From Serripes groenlandicus (Eukaryota > Mollusca > Bivalvia > Cardiida > Cardiidae): a stretch of 64,000 bases of DNA. Below are positions 43,301 through 55,300 of the stretch, piece after piece. The DNA lies in assembly GCA_031761405.1 (NCBI GenBank), contig JASEVX010000001.1:44805669-44869668 (forward strand), in the 5' to 3' direction. The notes under the pieces are model-generated. The model saw only the letters and a program-made list of their open reading frames with translations. It was not told the DNA's origin and ran no database searches. The translations under genes and the position numbers were made by a program. Every line of letters begins with the position of its first letter. Positions within the stretch are counted from its first letter, which is position 1.

Positions 43301-46300
43301 CAATGCCAGCACCCACTGGCAGATGGACTTGCAGGCTCCCGACACTTTACCTACATGGTCCGGTTTGAAGTCCTGATCTTTTGTGTACTTCTTAAGCTTA
43401 TGGAAAACCTGTAAAAAAATTATCATAAGGAAAACCTTGTAAATAAATATCATATGTAATATCTGTCAATAAATCACTGTTGAGGATAATTCATTGAAAT
43501 TAATTGTGTATAAAACTTAAATAACTTCTGTTAATGCGATTTACTCCTTTGATTGAATATTTCAAATGGGCAATATCCATAGATAAAAGATTTACATATA
43601 AGGACTGGTTAACTGATAATCAGCAATTTGTTCCCCCTTACATTTTGAATAGTTTAAACAAATACTTTGATTTAGATGCATGATGGAGTCCACCTTCCAA
43701 GTCCTTTGAAGAAGAAAGTTCTTTAGCTTTACAGGCACTTTGTGCCATTTGAGATGTCCCCCTTACCGAAGCCCTAACATATTGACAAAGGCACCAAAAG
43801 AACAATTTTGCTGGGAGTACTTTGGGCCAACTTGAGCTATAAATAGAAGTCCATTTATCTTACTCTATCAGGTAAACTATTCTTATCAAACTGTAAAAGT
43901 TTCTTTAGGAAATTTGGATCTCCAATCATCATTTTGGCAGTAGGCCAATCTGGCTTTTTCTGGAAGAGTACGCAGACGGCATTCAGGACAGTGAGGACAA
44001 GGTCCGGAGGACTCGTGTAAACACGGATTTCCGAGATTGATGCCTTGTCTAAAGTCTCCAGGGCTTCCACTGCTTCTTGGAGAGCAGGGATTACTGACTT
44101 CAGATCCTGTTCACACTCCTGTTTGTAAATAAAACAAATGGATAAATTAACCCATTCCCACATAAAGATGCTTTCTGATGCCTCTGCAGCAGACCTCTTT
44201 TGAAAACTTTGTGACTAAAGAAGAAATTGCTCATTATGAGAAATTTCTCTTTTTGACTCAATGTTTTCAACTTCAACTAGAACTATCACTGAAGATGATA
44301 AATACCCCCTAAACAGCACCTTGATCTACACCATAACTTAATAAGTAAAAGGGCCATAATGCTTTAACCCTTTCCCTCATATGACAATTCTGCAGCAGAC
44401 CACTTTGAACATATTTTGTCAAAAAATAGAAAATCTCTATAATTGAATGGATAACATTACTATGACTAAAAGTGGAAAACATTGTGGCAAAAGAAGAAAT
44501 TGCTCGTTTTGAGCAATTTCTTCTTTTGTCAATATGTTTTCAAAAAGCTGTCTGCTGCAGAAGCGTCAGAAAGCGTCTATATGTGGGAAAGGGTTAAAAT
44601 AGCATGCAATTGTAAGACCTTTAAGATATGCACATCTCCTCTTGGTATAGAAACTTCATGTAAAATGTTATTGAATTCCACGAAGTGGTTTGTAAGAAAT
44701 AGGCCGGACAAAATATGGCTTCCGACCGACAGACAAACCGACACAGTGACTCCTATATACCCCCTCTTCTTCGAAGGGGGTATAATAATTACCTTTTCAT
44801 TTGTTGATGTTTTCAGTCGTCTGCTGCAAATTTGATGTATGTGGGAAAGGGTTAACCATGACCCTGATATGTGAGACTCATTTATCATTGACGTTTCCTA
44901 AACATTCATCAAATCTGCAGCTCATATTGAAAACATTTTGGCAAAAATATGAAAAATCTCTCTAAACAAAAGTACATTGTAAGAAAATAGATTTAAAAAT
45001 ATTGTGGTAAAAGAAAAAATTGCTCCTTTGCCACACTGTTTTCAAACAAGAGGGCCATGATGGCCCTGGAATCGCTCACCTGATTTTTTTTTTCCACTTT
45101 AGCTATATAAGCCCCGCCCCTGGCGGCCATAGTTTATGACCAATCAACTTGGCTTGAAGGAATATGATAGAGGGTCACCCTAGGAACATTTCTACAAAAT
45201 TATTTGAAAATCAGCCTTACACTTTCGGAGAAGAAGATTTTTTAAGTTTTCACTATAGCCATATAAGGCAAAATAGCCCCGCCCCCCCTGGTGGCCATGT
45301 TTTTTGACCAATCAACATGGCTTGAAGGAATCTGAAAGTGGGTCACTTAAGTAACATTTCTACAAAATTATTTGAAAATCAGGCTGACACTTTCGGAGAA
45401 GAAGATTTTTTAAGTTTTCACTATAGCCATATAAGGCAAAATAGCCCCGCCCCCCTGGCGGCCATGTTTTTTGACCAATCAACTTGGCTTGAAGGAATCT
45501 GATAGAGGGTCATCCAACGAACATTTCTACAAAATTATTTGAAAATCGGCCTCACACTTTTGGAGAGGAAGATTTTTTAAGTTTTCACTATAGCCATATG
45601 AGGCAAAATAGCCCCACCCCCCTGGCGGCCATGTTTTTCGACCAATCAACATGGCTTGAAGGAATCTGACAGAGGATCATCCAAGGAACATTTCTACAAA
45701 ATTATTTGAAAATCTGTCAACCAGTTTGGGAGAAGAAGATTTTTTAAGTTTTCACTATAGCCATATAAGGCAAAATAGCCCCGCCCCCCCTGGCGGCCAT
45801 GTTTTTCGACCAATCAACTTGGCTTGAAGGAATCTGATAGAGGGTCATCCAAGGAACATTTCTACAAAATTATTTGAAAATCGGCCTGACACTTTCGGAG
45901 AAGAAGATTTTTTAAGTTTTCACTATAGCCATATAAGGCAAAATAGCCCCGCCCTCCTGGTGGCCATGTTTTTTCACCAATCAACTTGGCTTGAAGGAAT
46001 CTGATAGAGGGTCATCCAAGGAACATTTCTACGAAATTATTTTAAAATCGGCCTGACACTTTTGGAGAAGACGATTTTTTGAGTTTTCACTATAGCCATA
46101 TAAGGCAAAATAGCCCCGCCCCCCTGGCGGCCATGTTTTTCGACCAATCAACATAGCTTGAAGGAATCTGACAGATGGTCATCCAAGGAACATTTCTACA
46201 AAATTATTTGAAAATCTGCCAACCAGTTTGGGAGAAGAAGAATTTTGAAGTCTTTTTCATTTCATTGCCATGGAAACCAGAATTCTGCATGGATCCCAAA

Positions 46301-49300
46301 AATTTGAAGGAAATCTGGTGAGGTCATTGAGAGGATGCTTTCTGTGAAGTTTCATCCCAATTGACCCACCGGTTACTGAGGAGAAGAAGTTGACGCACGA
46401 TGGACGACGGACGCCGGACAAAAGGCGATCACAATAACTCACCTTGAGCAAAGCTCAGGTGAGCTAAAAAGGTCTGCTGCAGATGCATCTAAATGCACGT
46501 AGCAAATGATTAATATACAAATATCAAATGTTCATACCTTACATCTCATAGATAGATATAGTTTATAAATTTTTAGCACAACAGGAAATATGATAGACAA
46601 GTATAAAGTTCACATAGCATCCTATAATCTCAACTTTTCTTAACCCTTCCCTCATATAGACGCTTTCTGACGCCTCTGCAGCAGACCGCTTTTTGAAAAC
46701 TTAGTGACAAAAGAAGAAATTGCACAAAACGTGCAATTTCTCCTTTTGCCACAATGTTTTCCACTTTTTGTCATAGGTTATCCATTCAATTATGGAACCT
46801 ATGTTTTGACAAAATACATTCAAAGTCGTCTGCTGTAGAATTGCCATATAAAGGAAAGGGTTAACCCTTTCCCACATACAACAATTCTGCAGCAGATGAC
46901 TTTGAGAATGTCTACTAAAATATATGGAAAATCTCTATAATTGTAGGTATAACTAGAACTATCACTGAATGTGATTAATACCCCCGAACGCCGCCCTGAT
47001 AGGAAAAGTTGTGAAATATTTAGAAACCCCACCTTAAAAGGACAATGTTATGGATCGGGTTATTCTTGTTTTGTTAATTTTTGGATATGTAAATTAGAGT
47101 TATGGTTCTTGTACACTGCACTTCCTCTGATTATGCTCTACCGTTGTATGTAGTTTTATTAGATTCCATCTGTTAGTTATTAAATAATTCTCCGGACAAG
47201 AAAAAGTAACAAAGGGCAATTAATCTGTATTTAGGTAAATAAGAGTTATGGTTCTTGTACACTGCACTTCCTCTCATTATGCTCTACCATTGTATGCAGT
47301 TTTATTAAGATTCCACCAGTTAGTTATTAAGTAATTCTCTGGACAAGAAAAAGTAACAAAGGGCAATAACTCTGTATTTAGATAAAATAGAGTTATGGTT
47401 CCTGTACACCGCACTTCCTCTCAATGTGTTGTATCATCCTATAAAGTTTTAATAAATTCCAACAATTTGTTTTAAAGTTATGCTCCGGACAAGACTCTAC
47501 GAACAAGAAAACGTAACAAAGGGCAATAACTCTGTAATTATGTAAATTAGAGTTATGGTTTTTGTACACTGCACTTCCTCTGATTATGCTCTACCATTGT
47601 ATGTAGTTTTATTAGATTCTATCTGTTAGTTATTAAGTAATTCTCCGGACAAAAAAAAGTAACAAAGGGCAATAACTCTGTATTTAGATAAAATAGAGTT
47701 ATGGTTCCTGTACACCGCACTTCCTCTCAATTTGTTGTATCATCCTATGAAGTTTTATTAAATTCCAACAATTAGTTTTAAAGTTATGCTCCGGACAAGA
47801 CTCTACGAACAAGAAAAGGTAACAAAGGGCAATAACTCTGTAATTATGTTAAGTAGAGTTATGGTTCTTGTACACTGCACTTCCTCTGATTATGCTCTAC
47901 CATTGTATGTAGTCTTATTAGATTCCATATGTTAGTTATTAAGTAATTCTCCGGACAAGAAAAAGTAACAAAGGGCAATAACTCTGTATTTAGATAAAAT
48001 AGAGTTATGGTTCCTGTACACCGCACTTCCTCTCAATGTGTTGTATCATTCTATGAAGTTTTATTAAATTCCAACAATTAGTTTTAAAGTTATGCTCCAG
48101 ACAAGACTCTACGAACAAGAAAAAGTAACAAAGGGCAATAACTCTGTAATTATGTAAATTAGAGTTATGGTTCTTGTACACTGCACTTCCTCCGATTATG
48201 CTCTACCATTGTATGCAGTCTTATTAGATTCCATATGTTAGTTATTAAGTAATTCTCCGGACAAGAAAAAGTAACAAAGGGCAATAACTCTGTATTTAGA
48301 TAAATTAGAGTTATGGTTCCTGTACACCGCACTTCCTCTCAATGTGTTGTATCATCCTATGAAGTTTTATTAAATTCCAACAATTTGTTTTAAAGTTATG
48401 CTCCGGACAAGACTCTACGAATAAGAAAAAGTAACAAAGGGCAATAACTCTGTAATTATGTAAATTAGAGTTATGGTTCTTGTATACTGCACTTCCTTTC
48501 ATTATGCTCTACCATTGTATGTAGTTTTATTAGATTCCATCTGTTAGTTATTAAGTAATTCTCCGGACAAGAAAAAGTAACAAAGGGCAATAACTCTGTA
48601 TTTAGGTAAAATAGAGTTATGGTTCCTGTACACTGCACTTCCTCTCAATGTGTTGTATCATCCTATGAAGTTTTATTAAATTGCAACAATTAGTTTTAAA
48701 GTTATGCTCCGGACAAGGAAAATCGCAACGGACCAACCGACCGACCGACCGACCGACCGACCGACCAACCACAGGGTGACTCCAATATACCCCCTCTAAA
48801 CTTCGTTTATCGGGGGTATAATTACTGAAAAAAGTTGAAAACACTGAGGCAGAAGTAGAAATTGCTCGTTTTGACTGAGGCATGACTGACAGACGATGAA
48901 AATGTGGCAGGCACCACAAACATTGGGAGTATACTTTTAATACAGTTTTAAACGTTGTAGGAACACGCAAATTCATATTCAAACAAGTTTTGAATAATAA
49001 TTTAAGACATCAAACAATTAATGACATTATTTGTCTCAGGAAAAGGCCAGGGGTAAAAAGCATAAACCTACATCTGCATAGTCCTGGACTATTTGTTTTT
49101 CTTTCTTCATGATAGTTTCCTCATGTTCAACAATGGCTCGAACTTCATTGACAGCTTCTCGATCCTTATCTAGCTGTGCCAGTAACAGTTCTGTATCCTG
49201 CAAGAAACATTAATCGGAGTCAACTCTTTTGTATGTGGGTCAAGGTTAAGGTTTCAAAAATCAAATGCTGCAGATGCTTCAAAATGCATCTGCATGTGGT

Positions 49301-52300
49301 AAATGGTTATAACATTATATCTGGTAAAAGTTAAGATCAGCAAAACACTGGCAGAATAAAAAGGTCTTGGAATATCATAATCCTTTGATATGTGATGGTT
49401 TTCAATATGTAATTTTGAATTAATATGTAATACATTGATTGATTCAGGTTAAACGCCGTTTTCAACAATTTTTCAGTCATATCATGGCAGCCAGTTAACC
49501 TACTCATATGTTTCCTGGTTTTCTCAAACCAGTATTCAACACAACATGCTTTCCAAGCAACTGGCTGCTTTTCCACATAGACTGTTAGCCCATTGGTGAA
49601 AGACAAATGACGCTTATCATAGTAACTTTTTGTCAAATGTTGGAAAGAATGTTGGCCAAGCTAGGATTCAAACTCACATATGCAATACAACAACTAATAT
49701 TCAAGTTTGGCTTCCACATAATCTAATGGGGGAAGGTTAACTCTTAGCATGCTAGCAGCAGGTTGGGCCAACCTTTGCTGACATTTGCATCCATTTTGGA
49801 TCCAGATCAGACCCCACAAAATGTTGGGACTGATCTTAGACACTCAGATTCTATTTCTGTAAACATCTGGGGAAAACAAATATTTTTTCAAAGTTTTGCA
49901 GATGAAAAATGTTTAACATGCAAAGAGATAAAAATGATATCGTACCTTCTGCTTTATGACGATTCTGGGTCCTAAACTAACAAACTCATCCATCATAGTG
50001 CCTACTAGGCTGTTGGCCTCGGATAATTTGAACAATCCAACCAGTAGTCGATTCCTAAAACATCACAACAAAGGAAGAAATGATTACCCATTTCATGATA
50101 CAAACAACTTTTGAAGCCCTTTTATCGCAATATGTTCAAGTCAGTAACAGAATCACATTTCCATTTTTTATTCGTTCCTTTAGACTTTTTCAAAGCAGAC
50201 AACTCTAAAAACATAATTTCAGGTAAATGATTAACCCTTTCCCACATACAACAATTCTGCTGCAAACAACTTGACCATTTCCAACATACAACAATTCTGC
50301 TGCAAAACATTGTGGCCAAAGAAGAAATTGCTCTTCATGCCACAATGTTTTCAAAAGTCGTCTGCTGCTATTGCGTAAAATTGCGTCTGCAGGCAGGAAA
50401 GGGTTAAGAAATATCTAGGCAAAAATATGGAAAATCTCTATCAATAGCAGTATAATCAAATCCATTTGAAAACATTTTTGCAAATGAAGAAATTCGAGGG
50501 CTTGGCGTGAAACGGTTGTAACTAAAATTGGTATTTTTTTACCAATGTTATTTACCTCGCCATAAAGTCTTCATAAGCGAATAAATTATTTTTCTTGGTA
50601 AACAATAGAAATTTAGATGCCATTGCTCGTTCTGAGCAATGGCACCTAAATTTGCATTGTTTACAAAAGGGTCAAAATTGCCCCTAATCCAGGGTTTTCA
50701 AAATATGTTTTGAGTTACAACCGTTTCACGCCAAGCCCTCGAATTGCTCATCTTGAAAAATTTGTCTGCTGCAGATGTGTCAGAATGTGTATGCCAGTGG
50801 GATGTGGTTAATTAAGCCAAGATACTTCACATTTTAAAATTAGAAGGGGTATCGAACATATTACATTTAGATAAAGAAGAAAATGCCCTAAATGTCTTTA
50901 AATGAAACTCAAACAGTCTGACAATGGAGAAATGTTTCCTATGTATCACTCTGCAAAGATGGTGTCCTGCAGAAGCATTAACAGAACAGAACAGAACAGT
51001 ATCTTTATTTCATTCAGGGATAGGTATTGTACAGCATAAGGAATATCAATAAACACATACATTGTCAATAATGTATATATGTATATAATTACAGTCACGC
51101 AAACAAGTGTTTATAACAAAAATAAAGGGGGGGGGGGGGGGGGGGGGGAGAAAGGATTATTTCCCTTTCCTACATGTATTTTCTTTCTGACCCCTCTGCA
51201 GCAATGCTGCTTTTGAAAACCTTTTTTGAAAACCTTCTGACAAAAGGAGAAATTGCTCTAAACGAGAAATTTCTTCTCTTGCCAAAATGTTTTCAACTTT
51301 TTTCAGTAGTCATACCTAAATTTGTAGAGTTTGTTTGCCTAGATAATTTCAAAGGTGTCTGCTATAGATTGTTGTATGTGGGCATGGGCTAAAACTCATC
51401 TTTACTATGGATAGGATTAACAATCTGAAAATTAAGACCCTATGAAGATTTAGACAAATTGATGAAATAGATCAGTTAAACATAATTGATGAATTATCAA
51501 AACAAATCCTTACTTGTTATTCATGAATGCGGCTTTATTTTCTTTGAGCAATTTCGAGTAGAGTCGGATCAGCTCCATATAGCTACTTGGTGTTGAGTAG
51601 TAATGGCGTCTCATCTCCTGCCAGAATGTGACGGCCGTGTCAGAGACACTCTTGTGGATCTCCACACACAGGACTCCCACCTTCTTCTTCAACTCCTGTA
51701 TGAAATAAAAAGATATGAGGTCAGTGCATGGGAAAAGGTACACATTGGCTTTCTGATCAATGTAGGTTCGGATCAGCATGTACATCTGGTCCATCTTATG
51801 AGAGTCTACACATAATGACAGAAGCTTAACTTATCAAAGTCATCTGCTGCATATTTGCTGTAAGTGGGAAAGGGTTAAACAAGCTTGGAGATTTTAATAA
51901 GACTGTAAAGGTTGATCTGGATCTGCACTGTTCTAAAATACCAACTTGCACCTTTTCCAATATGTGATGTCAAAATGAGTTTATACAAAAATTAAACAAG
52001 TTTGGAGATTTTGATAAGACTGTGAGGGTTGATCTGGATCTGCACTGTTCTCAAATACCAACTTGCACCTCTTCCCATCGACAGGCTTGTGTATATTTTG
52101 CAAAATGTGGTGTCAAAATGAGTTTATAACATAACCCTTTTCCACATACAACAAATCTGTCTACTCAAAAATATGGTAAATCTCTATAGTTATAGGTATA
52201 ATTACTAAAGAAAGTTGAAAACATTGTGGCAAAATGGAAAATTGCTCAATTTCTCCTTTTCTCACAATGTTTTCAAAAGTAACCTGCTGCAGAGGCATCA

Positions 52301-55300
52301 GAAAGCGTCTACATGAGGGAAAGGGTTAAGGAAAACAGTTTTGAAAACATTGTGGTTAAAGTAGAAATTAAGCAATTTCTCCTTTTACCACAATGTTTTC
52401 CGAAGTAGACTGCTGCTTGCAATTAATGTGAATTTCCACACACAGGGCTCAAACCTATCTATTTTCAGCACTTTATCCTTTTCAAAATTCCTGTATGTCA
52501 TGAAACTGTCTGACTGACCTGTATATCTGTATCCTTATCAGCAATGAACTCTGCATTCTCGAAGAAAACATCGGCCACATTCAGTGATGCCTCTTCGTCC
52601 CATTCATCATACCAGTCTATAGTACAACAATTAATCAACGAGGGGTTCATACGACAACGCTGTCGGAATCGTCCACCAGCTGGGCTCAAGGTCAACACAA
52701 CGTGGAGATTCTGGCGTACACGCTGGATGAAGTAGTCGTAGACAGCACGTCGTGTGTCGGGGATATCGGCCTCAACAGCCTCCTGTTTTAGTTCCATGGT
52801 AATGTTGTCAATCTCCTCATGATCAAACAGGTCAGGCACTTCACCAGAGTTAAGGATGCAGTTAATATCTTCTAGGAAACTCTCCTGGAAATTAAAATCA
52901 ACCCTTTGCTAAATTATAATACAACTGAAGCAGACGAATTTAAAAACATGCATACAAAACTATGGAAACTAGAACTATCACTGAAGATGATAAATACCCC
53001 CTAAACAGCACCTTGACCTACACCATACTTAATTAGTAAAAGGGCCATAACTCTGTAAAATATAATGCAATTGTAACCCCTTTAGGATATGCACATCTCC
53101 TCTTGGTATAGAAGCTTCAGGTAACATTTTATTGAATTCCATCCAGGGCTTTGTAAGAAATAGGACTGACAAAATATGGCTAACGACCGACCGACAGACA
53201 GACACATTGACTCCTATATACCCCCTCTTCTTTGAAGGGGGTATAAATATCTATAAATGATGTAAGAATCATAGAATAGAGTTAAAACATTGTTGCAAAA
53301 GAAGAAAATTGCTCATCGTTAGCAATTTCTCCTGTTGCCAAAATGATTTCATAAGTACTCAGTTGCAGATGCATCAAAATGCATTATGCAAGTCGGTGAT
53401 AGTTAAGATAAAATGTCTGCTTTGAAAAACATCTCATGAGAAATTTCATCAGGAAAGTTGGCAGTTTAAATAGGATTTTTATTGGTAAAAGCTTTCAGCT
53501 ATTTTTATATGATCTTTTAAATTCTGTCATTGAATATTACTTTCATTTGTCTAGATGTTGAATTCATTGCATAGAATGTTTACAAATTGGCAGGGTCTAA
53601 CATACTTATTAAGTAATGTGTTAATTAATTTTTGTCAGATGATGCGATAACTGTCTTGAAGTGATACAATAACAACTTCTTTCACATAAACACTCAGCTA
53701 TTTTTCCATGTTTCTTTGCAATTAAAACAGAAGAAAAAGTCCATTCAATAATCTCTTAGAGAGATATCAATAACCAGTAATATAAAAGAAAATATCGTCC
53801 CATAACATTGTCCTTTCATAGAGAAAAGGATGAAATTGTGTAAACAGGTATTCTCCACTTAACCCTTTCCCTCATATAGACGGCCTTTTGAAAACATAGT
53901 GACAAAAGAAGAAATTGCTCAAAACGAGCAATTTCTCCTTTTGCCACAATGGTTTTTTTTCACTTTTAGTCATAGGTTGGTTATCCATTCAAATATAGAG
54001 ATTTTCTATTTTTTGACAAAAATGTTCAAAGTCTTTGCTACAGAATTGTTGTATGAGGGAAAGGGTTAATACAGAAAGAAACCTTATGATGTGGTTATTT
54101 GAAAGAATTGTCTCATTGAGATGATTCTTTTTAGTACCTGCAACATCAGGCTTTGAGGTCAATGAAGAATTTAATAACCTAAAATACCTCCGTATTATAT
54201 CACTTAGAATTATCTTCAAACAAATTTACCTTGACAATATCTGCATCCGTCAGTAAGAAAACAATCTTCTCTCCCTTAAGACCACTGTGGGTGAATGCTT
54301 TTTTCATATCCTCTCTAAACTCCAGTGTTCCGTACCCTCTGTGTAAGGTCAGCTTGAACAGTTCACACCCCGATATAAAGCTAGCCAAGTGAGCAACAGT
54401 TGACTTTCCACAACCATCCAGACCAACCTATACATGAAACATATTGATAACTAGTTTTAATTTAATATATATTTATTTCTAAGAATAAAGGATTGGACAA
54501 CAGGAAATGCCCATGTACGTCCTCTCCTCTGTAACTAGTTTAAGTAACATTTTCCCAAATGCAGTCATTTGTCACAATTTTTCAACTCTATTCAACAATT
54601 ATACTTTCATTAATAAAGATTTTCAATATTTTTGCAAAGATGTAATCAAAATTGTCTGCTGCAGATTCGTTATATATGTGCGAGAGCGTTTATCCCATTT
54701 CAACATTCATCATAAAACAGCATCAAGTTTAACCCTCTCCCATGACTTTTGAAAACATCATGACAAAACAAGAAATTGCTCATTACGAGAAATTTCTCCA
54801 TTTACGACTAGGTTTTCTCCTTTTGTCACAATGTGTTCCAGAGTCGTCTGCTGCAGAAGTGTCAGAAAGTGTCTGTATGTGGGATAGGGTTAACAGTTAT
54901 TGATACAGTATTTTTTCCTGATAGATCTTTGTCCATAAGGGATGGTGGTCAATCATGGGATTGAAAGTTAGCTATGAATCAAAGATTGATAGAGAGCTCT
55001 CCATGTCTTCACCTGAGATCTTGGGTCTCTGACTTTTGTAAATTAATAAGTCATAGCATCTTAAAACATTTGGATGGTTTCAGGTCATCTCTGCCGTCGG
55101 GTGAATTTCAACACATATTATATTATGTTTGTCAAAATAAAATTCAAATGTTGTTTGTAAAGTTGATTGATTGATTGGGGTTTAACGCCGTTTTTAACAA
55201 TTTCTCAGTTATATCACGGCGGCCAGTTCACCTACTCATGCATTTTCTGGTTTTCTCACACCAGTAATCCACACAACATTCTTTCCAAGCAACTGGCTGC

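Larger units (their letters stand above)
44147..44855 (-). repeat. TTAA MITE split by a GGGGGTAT element
   Basis: The left part (44147-44276, TTAACCCATTCCCACATAAAG through TGTTTTCAACTTC) and right part (44790-44855, ATAATTACCTTTTCATTTG to GTGGGAAAGGGTTAA) form one MITE around the element 44277-44789. Confidence 0.75.

Noticed and set aside
46951..48828. CRISPR-like direct repeats
   Set aside because: Units are about 150 bases, adjoining, diverged and in an animal genome; no spacers.
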